Source: Cylindrotheca closterium
Taxonomy: Eukaryota > Bacillariophyta > Bacillariophyceae > Bacillariales > Bacillariaceae
Length of the DNA: 64,000 nucleotides
NCBI GenBank assembly: GCA_933822405.4
Contig: CAKOGP040000413.1
Span: 1 to 64,000, forward strand
Reading direction: 5' to 3'
The notes below the pieces were generated by a model. It worked only from the letters and a program-made list of their open reading frames with translations. It searched no databases and was not told the DNA's origin. Positions 1 through 10,999 of the stretch are shown piece after piece (the stretch's first letter is position 1; each line of letters opens with the position of its first letter). The position numbers and the translations under genes were made by a program.

Positions 1-185
1 GATTGAATCATCAATTCAAGCCAAACATTAATCAAATAGGAACAATTTCACTCAAAGTATACCTAGACACAGGAGAACTATTGTCGTGAAAGTGTTGTAC
101 AGTCGATTATGAATTTAGATTGCAGAGAGTTTGTTCTGAGCGCTAAAGGCACTCACGATAGAGCACATTTTGCTTTATTCTAACA
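1..185 (+). repeat. 3' part of a family C1 Copia LTR
   Basis: The segment matches the 3' part of the LTRs at 30130-30636 and 35271-35779 and ends with the same TTCTAACA terminus. It carries the variant bases of the 35271-35779 LTR (CTCAAAGTATACC), so it is closer to that copy. The window edge cuts it, so whether it belongs to a full element to the left cannot be seen. No element internal sequence follows it, which suggests a solo LTR or the 3' LTR of an element lying outside. Confidence 0.85.
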
Positions 186-1414
186 GTGGTGGACTGAAAT
201 TGAAAATTTACAACTTACAAAATGTGCCTGAAATTCATCAAAGAATTCTCCAATCCAGCTACAAGTCAGAACTCAGATTGCCCACGAGTGCTTTCAGGTC
301 ACACTGTACTCATAAGGCACCAAAACAATCAATGATCTGAATTGCTGTCCAAAACATCAATTACCTTCTCAACTGCAGTGAATGTCTAGAGCACAATCAC
401 GATGACCCCACCCAATAGGATGTAAGATAAGGACCTAAGCTAAGACTTCTGTATGGAGAAAATTTTTATTTTAGGTCTATGTATGATTTTAGAAGATGGC
501 GCTTCCGCCATAAAAGGGTCTGACAAGTGGCGGATGTACCGTTAATTAAGATCTCACATTGACGTAGTCATGCAAAATTGCATTATACCACTCCGATCAG
601 AAACTGAAAAAAATTACAAAACCAAATATTGAAATTGTGTCTTGTTTTTTTACAACAACACAAAAAACACTGAAAGATGGAAGTTGCAAGAATTGCATGG
701 AGAAATGGACGTGGCAGAGGAGTTGGATTTCGGTTCTGGCGGTCATCAGACAAGCGACAGGCTTGTCGTCGTCCAAACCGATTGACAACTTTATCTACAT
801 GGAAAAAAGGGTGGTGGGAATGGTAAGCATTTCGTAACGTTGTATGAGCTGATTGTTGTATTTCCACCGCTCCCACTGTGTCTTTCTTCTTCCCATTGAA
901 CTTGCAAAAGTGCGACGCGCCAAGAGCCAAGAAGGGCTAAGAGCCGACAGTCGCCATGGAACTGACCCACAGAGGCGGTCTTTCCTCAGCGCAAGAAGCT
1001 TGGACGAAAGAAGGAGCGGTCGCAGCGCTGGATCCAACATCAGCCGCACCGTGGAGACCTTTCCGTTTTTCTCGCCCGAGGCGGCAGCTGGAGAGATTGT
1101 TTTTTACAATTTCAAGGCCAGTTGTCGTCGGTCGTGTGGGGGAGTGATGGAGCTCAAAGGCAAGGTGTATTGTTGCTTTGTGGAATTTCAAGGAGGCTGT
1201 TTTGGGCGCAGAGTTGGAGGCCTACCTACTGCTCTTGGCCTCCCTCCATCAAGCTACAATCATCCTTTTGTATTTCAAGTGTGCTGGAAACCTGGACATT
1301 TGGCGTCGCGACTGGAAGTTTCATGTGGAAACTCAGGAGCGCCATGCCCCTTGTCCACAAGTGATCTTCAGTGGCACTGCCACCTCCATGTTTGCAGGAA
1401 TAATAATAATAAAT
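186..1414. other. Intergenic stretch, no gene recognised
   Basis: No convincing coding region was found. The + strand is open over 853-1851, but that reading has mixed composition, no recognisable motif, and runs through a dispersed repeat copied elsewhere, so I treat it as chance. The block at about 632-712 (GAAATTGTGTCTTGT, then GCATGGAGAAATGG) resembles 1637-1690, which points to an old local duplication of a short repeat. Confidence 0.5.
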
Positions 1415-1630
1415 CTGATGCATTAATCGTGTTAAAACTATCTCAAGTTTCTAGATTGCCGTTAACGGCTGTCATGGCCATTTACCATACGGAGGTGAGT
1501 CCAGTACTGTTGAACCAGTTTGAGGCATCCAATCCCAAGGAAGTTGCTCTATCGCATATTACATTGCACCCTTGCACATGTAGAGAGACGATCTTGCCAC
1601 TTGAGGCGGCATATTTTTATTTTGTTTTCT
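1415..1630. repeat. Dispersed repeat, copy 1 (mate at 46196-46410)
   Basis: This block is collinear with 46196-46410, from CTGATGCATTAATC to TTTTTATTTTGTTTT. There are scattered substitutions and a few single-base indels, roughly nine in ten bases being the same by eye. Neither copy has a terminal repeat or target duplication that I could see, so the class is unknown. Both copies sit next to other repeats. Confidence 0.75.
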
Positions 1631-1689
1631 GTGTTTTGAAATTGTGTCTTGTTGACGCTGTGATAATTGCATGGAGAAATGGTCATGGC

Positions 1690-1827
1690 GTAGGTTGCCG
1701 ACGAGGTGGTAGTCAAAACCACAATGGTACTGTATGGTCCCATGATGGCACAACCATCCTCAACAATGGTGGCTCTTCCAAAGATGCTTGGAACGGTTTC
1801 TCCTGTCAAGTTGTCCTCCAAGCCCAT
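1690..1827 (-). pseudogene. Coding-repeat fragment with GLEDN motif
   Basis: The minus strand reads GLEDN, then TVPSIFG, then IVEDGC. The same order of motifs (GLEDN, TVPSILG, TIEDGC) occurs at 2694-2800 on the same strand, so this is one member of a duplicated coding fragment. No start codon in a sensible context, no complete frame and no recognised family. It could be part of an extracellular repeat protein, but nothing seen here proves that. Confidence 0.35.
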
Positions 1828-1851
1828 GAATGTGCTATCTCCTTTGTGTAG

Positions 1852-2225
1852 ATCAACTTCGAGATTTTGGTATAATTGTGAATGATGTGCCCCTCCAACA
1901 TCTGAAATGCGAAGCTTGCAATCCGTATTTGCATTAAATTATTGATGAAAACTTGGGCTTACAATTCCCAATGGAATTCCTGAAGCCTATAAGCTTCTTC
2001 GCTTGTTGCAAACCTGTGCTATCTGAACTTGATGAATATGTCAACTTTGAGATTTTGGTATAATTGTGAATGATGTGCCCCTCCAACGTCTGAAACACAA
2101 AGATCGCAATCAATATTCACATTCACGTATTGATGTAAACTTGGGCTTACAAATCCCAATGGATTTCCTGAAGCCTATTAGCTTCTTGCTTGTCGCAAAC
2201 ATGCGCTCTCTGAACTTGATGAATA
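1852..2225. repeat. Two-unit diverged tandem repeat (~185 bp units)
   Basis: Two adjacent units, about 1852-2035 and 2036-2225, share long identical blocks such as GAGATTTTGGTATAATTGTG, TGAATGATGTGCCCCTCC and AACTTGGGCTTACAA, separated by substitutions and small indels. No coding potential was seen. The second unit runs directly up to the minus-strand LTR beginning at 2253. Confidence 0.8.
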
Positions 2226-2252
2226 TGGTGTCTTGGTGGAAATGACCAGTTC

Positions 2253-2693
2253 TGTTAGAAATAAGCAAAATGTGCTCTATCATGAGTGCCTTTAGCGCTC
2301 AGAACAAACTCTCTGCAATCTAAATTTGTAATTGACTGTACAACACTTTCATGGCAATAGTTTTTCTGTGTTAGATATACTATAGTGAAATTGTTCCTAT
2401 TTGATTAATGTTTGGCTTGAATTGATGATTCAATCACAAAAGTGAGTTCAACGATTTTCCAACCCTAACCCTTTGGAAAATCCCTTGCTTACAGAACTTG
2501 ATTTGACTTCTACGAGGATTTTGTGTTGAATGCAGTACTTTGGGACATCTTGTATTATTCCTTACTGGATCGTACACAACATCAATATTCCACTTGTATA
2601 GGGTCGTTCCCTTTTTGTGTGGATATAGATTGTCTGGCAGACTTGCATCAAATCCTGACATCACAATCAAAGTCCGATCGTGCATGTCACAAC
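2253..2693 (-). repeat. Family C1 Copia solo LTR, 5' truncated
   Basis: The reverse complement matches the family C1 LTR: it ends with TCTAACA at the 2253 side and runs back through the block with CACACAAAAAGGGAA and the AAAGTCCGATCGT segment near 2680. The first ~60 bases of the LTR, beginning TGTTGGGATATG, are missing at the 2693 side. No internal element sequence is attached. It lies between two related GLEDN-type coding fragments, so it probably inserted into that repeat. Confidence 0.8.
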
Positions 2694-2982
2694 CATCCTC
2701 AATAGTGGTGATTATTCCCAAGATACTTGGAACTGTTCCTCCAATCATGATTGTCTAGTTGTCCTCCAAGCCTGTGAATGTACTAACAGTTGCCTGATGA
2801 GTGAACGTTACATTGCCAAATTGAACACTTTGTGTGAGCACAATCAAGACCACCAACAAAACAAAGAAACTGCAGCTGCACCTGTTCCAGCAACCTCTTC
2901 TGCTGGAAGCATTGGTAGCGCTGTTCAATGTGGCGGCCGCTGACATGATGTTGGTGAAATGGGATCCTAATGTATGAAACAA
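2694..2982 (-). pseudogene. Fragment with transmembrane segment and GLEDN motif
   Basis: A minus-strand frame of about 75 codons (2755-2982) contains a Cys-rich basic stretch followed by a hydrophobic run (FFVLLVVLIVLT) long enough for one membrane span, then a Thr-rich part ending TFTGLEDN. A shifted frame continues with TVPSILG and TIEDGC, as in the fragment at 1690-1827. It looks like the amino-terminal part of a membrane-anchored or secreted protein broken by the LTR at 2253-2693. The family is not recognised, and it could be entirely non-functional. Confidence 0.35.
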
Positions 2983-2989
2983 CAGTCAA

Positions 2990-4250
2990 ACATGTCGGAC
3001 AGGGAAGTCGGATATTTTTGGTATCAAATGGGGACGGGAGTATGGTTCAAGTATGTACAGAGATAGATAAGTATTGAAGATAGATCCGGATCTGTGACTA
3101 GTTTGTGAAGAACATGTGCGTATGTGCTTTATACGCTGCAACAGCTGGTTAGAGCTGACACAGATGGCTTCCGGAAGAGATTTTTTGTACCTGCTTGTGG
3201 AGATCATTGTTGATCGGCTTCTGGCAAGAAAAGCAGTAGAATAAAATCAAATAGGAAGTGGTGAGACTGTTCATCCGCAGGTAGAAGCCAAGCATCACTG
3301 GCACCTGTTCCTATTGTAGGCAATCCATAGCCAATGTAGATTCCAGCTCAGATCTACTCCAGAGGTAGCTAGAGTGTTGAGGCTCTCATTACAACTACTG
3401 AGTTGATTATCTGACAGTCAATCAACAAGAGGTAACTTTTGAACGTTGCAAAGTAGGAGGGACTACAAAGCAAGATGCCTGGTGAAAGACAACAAGAAAG
3501 AGACGGCAGACTGGTCGAGGGTCTCATGGAAGGACGACCAAATGACCAAAGCAATACCATCCTCACAATCCTGACTTTACTCATGGACAGGTGACTTTAT
3601 ACTTGCTTGAGCATCTGAAACAGCTGCCTAGTGCTTTTGGGTGTCATGGAACTTGTCCTATATTGTCCAGTACTTCCCCCTTAATGCTATAGCGAAATTC
3701 CCTTAATTGACAGTTTAATTGGGTAAAAAGGACAAGGGCACCGTGTTTTTTATCACCACCCCATGTGAAGCCTATGTGATAGATGAGAACCCCTGTCCTT
3801 TTTATGACAAGGAAATTGTCTTTTTGAGGAAAATAACCTTCTCATTTTTGGAAAGTTCCCATTTGATTTTGTCGCAGAACCTTGGGATGCGAAGCCGTCT
3901 GACCGTGATTTCGATCATATGCATTTTTGATTTTCCACCCACCGGATTTGTCTTTTAAGGACATCGGAAAGACCTTTTGAAGTGGACCCATTTGATTGAG
4001 AGCCATCTGATGGCTTCCTCTTTCTCATTGTCCATGTCATCTCATCAAATGGCCAACGCCTTAAAAGGACCAGATCCTTGTCAATTTATGACAACTACAA
4101 TGACCTACAAAACAGAGTTTCCTTGCCTTCTGAAGAACAGTCAATGGTGATTAAAGGGCATACAGATTATGAATGTATTGGAAAGATCCTTTTGCTTATA
4201 TCACAAACAAATTTGCTTTATTTGACGATTTAATGACAATCTATTGACGA
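2990..4250. other. Intergenic, no supported gene
   Basis: Only short frames are present (for example 79 codons at 3719-3958, +) with no recognisable motif. The segment 3718-3850 contains several AAAAGGACAAGG and CCTTTTTATGACAAGG-like words, and similar AAAAAAGGACAAGGGAC words occur near 24735. The likeness is too short to call a shared terminal repeat. Confidence 0.4.
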
Positions 4251-4252
4251 GG

Positions 4253-7200
4253 CTAGACCTCTGCAAACATACTTTCCAATGCTTCAGGAAGGACAGCCAG
4301 CGATCCTTCAGCAATAGGTATCTGTCTCTCGTTTGCAGTAGGAGGCACTGTGCCCTTTACATAAATGTCTGCTCCACCGCGCAGCTTCCACAGTTCGTAC
4401 TCTTCTAGGGCTGCCCCTGTGCGGGATTGCCTTCTTAACTTACCAATTGAACTCAACTTCTCGTTGTAGCTTTCAATTCCCTGTCGACTCCAACCAGATG
4501 ACTTCAGCTTCAAGCCATCGTCACTTGATGTGAATTTGGCATTGAACTCCTTGCTTATAGCAGCAGGTTCCTTACCTCGGAGTCTTGTTGATTTGGGATC
4601 CTCATGCTGTTTCCTCCAACAACTCTCATAGTTCTCAAGTAGCACCAGGGCAAATGCCTCGTCACTCACGGTGAAGATGTTGCTGATTGTCTCCTCCCGC
4701 TTCCGCACATCAAATTTGGTGTTTGTGCAATTGATTGATGGCATGATCCGTTTCACTAGGTAATGAAAGGATTGGCACTGCCCCGTCCTTGCTTGCAAAA
4801 CTTTTGTGCCATCCTTTGTCAGGTAGTCTTGATATCCTTGGCCACAACTCCTGTATCCAACAGCTGCATCAGTGTTCTTTTCCAGATGATCAACCACCAA
4901 GCTATCAGATGGGACTTTGCCAATCTTCAGGTCATCTCGTAGTAAATGGAATTTGCAGAAACGAGGGTCAGACACCAACAGGAGACTTCTTCCAAATATC
5001 AAAAAATTGAAATCACTTACTTAGAAACTTTGATCTTGCAGCATTGTGACAATTCAGTCGCAATGCTGCCATCCGTTCTTTCACACTCTTGTGGTACTCT
5101 TCCGCAAATACTTCTGGGTCCACCCCTTGGTCTAACCTCACCACCTCTGACCCTACGGCCAACTTGCATACAGCCTTGTTGTGCAATTCAGATAGTGGGA
5201 ACTTTGCACTAGGAAAAATGCGTTTGCCAACAAACTTGTTCAAATTCATTTGGATCATCTCCTTAGTGGCACTCCTTCTCAGTATCTCTAGCTGCTCTTC
5301 CTTGGGCAAGTACTGAGGGTCAGCGGTTGCCCTATTGGGTGAAGATGTTGCTGATCGTCTCATCCTGCTTCCGCACATCAAATTTGGTGTTTGGCATGAT
5401 CCGTTTCACTAGGTAATGAAAGGATTGGTACTGCCCCGACCTTGCTTGCAAAACTTTTGTGCCATCCTTTGTCAGGTAGTCTTGATATCCTTGGCCACAA
5501 CTCCTGTATCCAACAGCTGCATCAGTGTTCTTTTCCAGGAGATCGACCACCAGGCTATCGGATGGGACTTTGTCAAGCTTCAGGTCATCTGGTAGTAAAT
5601 GGAATTTGCAGAAACGAGGGTCAGACACCAACAGGAGACTTCTTCCAAATATCAAAAAATTGAAATCACTTACTTAGAAACTTTGATCTTGCAGCATTGT
5701 GACAATTCAGTCGCAATGCCGCCATCCGTTCTTTCACACTCTTGTGGTACTCTTCCGCAAATACTTCTGGGTCCACCCCTTGGTCTAACCTCACCACCTC
5801 TGACCCTACGGCCAACTTGCATACAGCCTTGTTGTGCAATTCAGATAGTGGGAACTTTGCACTAGGAAAAATGCGTTTGCCAACAAACTTGTTCAAATTC
5901 ATTTGGATCATCTCCTTAGTGGCACTCCTTCTCAGTATCTCTAGCTGCTCTTCCTTGGGCAAGTACTGAGGGTCAGCGGTTGCCCTATTGGGTGAAGATG
6001 TTGCTGATCGTCTCATCCTGCTTCCGCACATCAAATTTGGTGTTTGGCATGATCCGTTTCACTAGGTAATGAAAGGATTGGTACTGCCCCGACCTTGCTT
6101 GCAAAACTTTTGTGCCATCCTTTGTCAGGTAGTCTTGATATCCTTGGCCACAACTCCTGTATCCAACAGCTGCATCAGTGTTCTTTTCCAGGAGATCGAC
6201 CACCAGGCTATCGGATGGGACTTTGTCAAGCTTCAGGTCATCTGGTAGTAAATGGAATTTGCAGAAACGAGGGTCAGACACCAACAGGAGACTTCTTCCA
6301 AATATCAAAAAATTGAAATCACTTACTTAGAAACTTTGATCTTGCAGCATTGTGACAATTCAGTCGCAATGCCGCCATCCGTTCTTTCACACTCTTGTGG
6401 TACTCTTCCGCAAATACTTCTGGGTCCACCCCTTGGTCTAACCTCACCACCTCTGACCCTACGGCCAACTTGCATACAGCCTTGTTGTGCAATTCAGATA
6501 GTGGGAACTTTGCACTAGGAAAAATGCGTTTGCCAACAAACTTGTTCAAATTCATTTGGATCATCTCCTTAGTGGCACTCCTTCTCAGTATCTCTAGCTG
6601 CTCTTCCTTGGGCAAGTACTGAGGGTCAGCGGTTGCCCTATTGGGTGAAGATGTTGCTGATCGTCTCATCCTGCTTCCGCACATCAAATTTGGTGTTTGG
6701 CATGATCCGTTTCACTAGGTAATGAAAGGATTGGTACTGCCCCGACCTTGCTTGCAAAACTTTTGTGCCATCCTTTGTCAGGTAGTCTTGATATCCTTGG
6801 CCACAACTCCTGTATCCAACAGCTGCATCAGTGTTCTTTTCCAGGAGATCGACCACCAGGCTATCGGATGGGACTTTGTCAAGCTTCAGGTCATCTGGTA
6901 GTAAATGGAATTTGCAGAAACGAGGGTCAGACACCAACAGGAGACTTCTTCCAAATATCAAAAAATTGAAATCACTTACTTAGAAACTTTGATCTTGCAG
7001 CATTGTGACAATTCAGTCGCAATGCCGCCATCCGTTCTTTCACACTCTTGTGGTACTCTTCCGCAAATACTTCTGGGTCCACCCCTTGGTCTAACCTCAC
7101 CACCTCTGACCCTACGGCCAACTTGCATACAGCCTTGTTGTGCAATTCAGATAGTGGGAACTTTGCACTAGGAAAAATGTGTTTGCCAACAAACTTGTTC

Positions 7201-7728
7201 AAATTCATTTGGATCATCTCCTTAGTGGCACTCCTTCTCAGTATCTCTAGCTGCTCTTCCTTGGGCAAGTACTGAGGGTCAGCGGTTGCCCTATTGGGTG
7301 CTTGAGGTGCTGGAGGCTCTGGACATGGTACAGTAGTTTCCCCTGCATCAGCTTCTTGCTCCATGGCATCAGCTCCAGTGTCAGCCTCTTGTTCGTCTTG
7401 CAGTGCTTTACGTATCCCTGCACTCTTCCGAAGTTGGGAGTCAACTCCTGCTGGGTTGTACTCTTCTGTAGGTACAGAAGGGGGGCTACCGTAGTATTGG
7501 TTGCCAGTGGTCTCTCTGGTGTGGACTGCATTTCTCTTTCTGCCTCCGCCTGTTTGCGGGCCAATGCTGCCTCTAGCAAAAAGACAACCATGTTAGAAAA
7601 GGTGGGGATGAAACACGGCATTGGAATCTGATGGACTTGCCTTTTAACCTCCACCTCTTTTGATTCTCTTTCTCATGGTTATTGGATGAAGATGAGCTAC
7701 CTCTCTTCTCACCGCTGCTATGAGGCAT
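4253..7728 (-). pseudogene. Unrecognised spliced gene with tandemly amplified middle exons
   Basis: The start is the ATG at 7728 (reading MPHSSGEKRG). Exon 1 ends at 7641 and is followed by a 68-nt intron with a GC donor (GCAAGT) and a CTAG acceptor, then a coiled-coil-like stretch (KEAALARKQAEAERE). Near 7488 the frame changes at a run of six C (minus strand). The following frame reads through an acidic Gln/Glu/Asp stretch into ADPQYLPKEEQLEI, which is repeated in each tandem unit. An 86-nt intron (6895-6980, GTAAGT to CAG) joins SKFL to NDLKLDKV. After unit 4 the duplication junction brings a stop (6638-6640), so the original 3' end (4253 to about 4894, with SDEAFALVLLENYE and WSRQGIESYNE) is cut off unless splicing bypasses units. 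No catalytic motif was recognised. A TE-associated gene is possible. Confidence 0.6.
4671..7299. repeat. Four tandem units of ~653 bp inside a gene
   Basis: The units are 4671-5340 (670 bp), 5341-5993, 5994-6646 and 6647-7299 (653 bp each). The last three are almost identical, one seen difference being GCGTTTGCC versus GTGTTTGCC in the rightmost. The first unit differs at many sites in its left half and has about 17 extra bases near 4720. The junction shares the four bases CACC between donor and acceptor sides, as in microhomology-mediated duplication. A length of 653 is not divisible by three, so each added unit shifts the frame. Confidence 0.93.
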
Positions 7729-7910
7729 TGTCCTTTTTAAGAGTTAGCCTTTTGCTTTTTCAATTGTGAGATGTTCATGTTCCAAACGAAGTAAGAAGCC
7801 TTTCATGTTCCAGGCTACAGAAAGGCTACTAGCAGTAGAAACATGGTATGCATCTACAGAATTATCTGTGCCAGTGAAAGTTAATGTAGAGTGCCGTATA
7901 AAATGTACCA

Positions 7911-8138
7911 AAATGTACTGCAAAAAATTATGGCGCACAAAATGGTACTTTGTTAGTTGGATTTGGCCCTTATGTTCGAGAAGTTCCATATCAAACAACT
8001 AGACACCTTGTTTCAATGGCCAACCTTAGCCCTCAATCACAAGGAAGCCCTGTAGATCCCATAGGATCACTTCTAGCTGGCCCTAAGAATGGGATTGTAG
8101 ATTGGCAAACCGAAATTGACTACTTCTACATGAGTTGA
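7911..8138 (+). pseudogene. Possible glycoside hydrolase family 9 C-terminal scrap
   Basis: An open + frame of 75 codons ending at a TGA contains NGTLLVGFGPY, a Pro/His region and GSLLAGPKNG followed by D and Y residues. Known GH9 endoglucanases have, in this order near their C terminus, a V-G-F/Y-G block, a His pair and a G-x-L-V-G-G-P-D block. Here the order and spacing are similar, but the catalytic Asp/Glu blocks are not visible, and nothing upstream continues the domain in frame. Cellulase-family assignment is a weak inference; if it is right, this is a decayed fragment. Confidence 0.25.
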
Positions 8139-10001
8139 CGGATACATCAAATGGTAGACATTGATTTTTAATCTTGTTAGGGTACTATATTGTGTTGAGT
8201 ATTGTTCAGTCTTCGCTGAAGGCAGAATGCCTCTAAAAAAAAGAAATCAACTGCTTTTGCTGATACCGTACTAGTCTCTTCACCTTTGGAACCAAGCCAT
8301 TGTCTCCAATGCTTGCATCAAGGCGGATTGTATTCTCGCTCAAGCAGAATATGCAATTCAAGAGTCTGAAAGCATCATCTATGATCATACTCCTGTCACA
8401 GATTTTCCTATCGCGGCGTCGGCCGTCACGGAACCCAAAAAAGGTTTCTGCCAATATTTTCTCTTGCAAGTCTTACTTGAAACCGGTGGATTATTGCATG
8501 CCTTCAATCGTCGAATACACACTTAGTCTCTTTACGTTTAAATCTAGCCTCGTGTTGGCCATTACTCATCTTTCTTGGTTCCCAAAATATTGAGTCAATT
8601 GAGGACGCCATATATTATCTGTCGAATCCAGCTGTGTTGGATTCGACAGATAATATAAGTAAGCGTTTCATCATTATCATAGCAATAATATCAACTCCTA
8701 AGAGTTGCGTTCGCTTTCATGCCTTGATTCACCTTGTTTCCAAATGGTTTGTTGTTGACACAAGACCAGCTGCCGTCACTTCTGACAGAACTTTCATGCT
8801 TCGGATCTTGGAAGTATTTGAGACATCAAAAATCGCGGCGCAATAAGCCCCCAATTTTGGATTCACTCTGCAATACGAAAGCATAGAAATTGTAATTGGC
8901 TCAGAGGTGCTTGAACATCATTTCAATAGGTAGTTTAGACGCGTTCGTTTGTTGATTGTTTCCTCCTCCACCAGCACGGAATAAAACCGTTCTGGTTGAT
9001 CATTGAAGATGTTCCATGGGTGGCTGACTTCTCAGACTGCCGGTACGTGGAGAAGTACCAATATCCTGGCAAATGTACAGGCCGGTGATGTTCTGTGAGC
9101 ATACCAAGGTTGGTACGGTTTTTTTCTGTACAATTTTGCACCATCAGAACTCAAAATCGGCCGGCGCTGCACCAACACATCAAACACATCTGCCCACAGC
9201 AATGGTATTTGACTTCAATTGATTTCAATCTCCAGTTGTCCTTTCAAAGAGCAACCTTGCTCATCACCTTCTGAAGCCAATAATCATACTGTTTGTTGTT
9301 TGTTGGGCACAGTGATTCCTTCCTATCCATTGCACTTGGAATCCATTGCTGTTTCCTCCGGTTTTGAAAACAGTTTCTGTGTTTGTTGGTTTTGGTCTTG
9401 ACGCAGCGAGCCCGTCACGACAATTTCTAGTACTTTATTTTATGTACATTTTGACGTGCCAATCCTCAAGCGGTATCCAACTTTTTGCACTTTCCTCCTT
9501 CAGCCTAGTATTGTAGGGCTGCTGCGCTGCCCCAGTACCAGAATTTTCATACAATCCAAGACCGATTTGAAAATTCAAATTGCATAGCAACATCATGTTG
9601 GCTCCAAACATCCCACAACCATCTATCTACATCCCACAACCATCTTTCTACATCTCCAAATTTGAACATGGAGTTGCCAAAGGTGCTGCCGGACTCATCG
9701 GCAACGATTCTTGTGTCAGACAAATATCGGTTTCCAAGAGTTTCAATGAAAATAGGAATAAGTCTGACAGTGTTTGTAGTCTCCTTTTCATGCCGGTCGT
9801 CTATATTCCTGGTGACAAAATGGACAATCCAAAATACCACAATAATCCTACTTTGAACTTCCTTGAACAGGACCCAAACCACAAACGGGCTATTTCCAAT
9901 TGTTATCAGCTTCAAATTGGAAGGACGGACCACTTGGGCTTCTCCAGTCTCTTAAGCAGAATGAACGCTCCCACTCTTGATGGCGACAAGGCCCTTGCCG
10001 G
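8139..10001. other. Intergenic with no supported gene
   Basis: Several frames of 60-160 codons exist (for example 9580-10065, +), but none carries a recognised motif. The 9580-10065 frame has two short IPQPS repeats and ends just inside the start of gene X in another frame, so it could be an upstream exon or chance. A perfect hairpin at 8611-8657 is listed separately. Confidence 0.4.
8611..8657. repeat. Perfect 20-bp inverted repeat with 7-nt loop
   Basis: The left arm 8611-8630 (TATATTATCTGTCGAATCCA) is the exact reverse complement of 8638-8657, with loop GCTGTGT. No T-run follows and no gene ends here. It could be a very short foldback element, a replication-slippage palindrome, or an end left by excision. 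Confidence 0.9.
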
Positions 10002-10514
10002 ATGTTGGTACGGGACTACACTAGGAAACCCACATCCGGTCTTATACAAATGGATCCTTCGTTAGTAGTATCTGGAATTCACTCGGCAACTTTTGTTCCA
10101 CTGCAGGGTTGCTTTTCCCTTGTCTTTGCCGCTCCAAAATGTGAAGACAATTCCGAACATTCCCACGGTCTTGAAGCATTCCAGGAATGGAAAGAAATGT
10201 TGTCTTTGAGTTCAAAGATGGTACTGACTCACATGCTACTAGTGTTTGAGAACGTGGCAAGACGGGAATTGAGGACACCTGATGTTGACCTTCTTCACTT
10301 TCGGTGCACTCCAGGTGAAGCATACACCTTTCCATGTCAACAATGGAAATGTTGCACGATTATTGAAAATGATAAAGCATCTAAAGAATACATGATATTG
10401 CATCCAATGGTATTGGAGTCCAAGGACGACAAGGGTGTGGAGGGAAGCAAAGCCCCTGAGGAGAACAAGGAAAATGAAGCCTCCAGCACTCTGGAAGAGG
10501 AAGAAGACTCCAAT

Positions 10515-10617
10515 GATGATGATGATGATGATGATGACGATGATGATAATGATGATGAAGACGATGATGATGACAACGACGATGATGATGACAATGACGA
10601 TGACGATGACAATGAAG
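10515..10617 (+). repeat. GAT/GAC trinucleotide tract coding for Asp
   Basis: An impure (GAT/GAC/AAT)n run codes for almost uninterrupted Asp and Asn within gene X. A similar impure tract occurs at about 11820-11965 and in its duplicate at 18850-18995. Antisense frames over these tracts read as Ser-, His- or Ile-rich and are not genes. Confidence 0.9.
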
Positions 10618-10999
10618 TAAAGGCCAAGGACAAGCACTCTTCGGATAAATCCTGGTCCAAAGAAGATGAGGATGATGAACTCAATGAAGAAGAAGGTAGC
10701 TGCCCATTAACTAAAGTGACAACGGTTGTGACCAAAACTGTTGATCAATACAAGGAGGAATGGACCGATAAGACCATGATTTTATACGCTCTCTTTCAAA
10801 ACATAATGAAAAAAAACAAGAAGACCTACCAGCAAGACTGCCATTACACCTTGAATGCTTTATGCAAGACGAGCGCTTTCAAAGGGGCCAAGACCAACAA
10901 GTTCTACCACGATCAAATTTCTGGTTTCCTGTTTTCCAAATCCCAAGGCTTCTGCAAATTCCATCTTATTTTTGAACCGGGTGAGACACTTTCGGCTGC

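Noticed and set aside
853..1851. 332-codon + strand frame as a gene
   Set aside because: No motif, uneven composition, and it reads through a dispersed repeat whose other copy at 46196 has no matching frame.
3719..3958. 79-codon frame as a small gene, and AAAAAGGACAAGGG words as an end shared with 24735
   Set aside because: No motif in the protein, and the shared words are short, purine-rich and not part of a longer match.
4671..7299. CRISPR-like or satellite array
   Set aside because: Units of 653 bp with no short repeat-spacer structure; they contain exon and intron sequence of a single gene.
10239..10735. Long Ser-rich and Ile/Val-rich minus-strand frames over the Asp tract
   Set aside because: They are antisense readings of the GAT/GAC repeat of gene X and have no independent support. 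The same applies to the Ser- and His-rich frames at 11579-12043 and 18609-19073.
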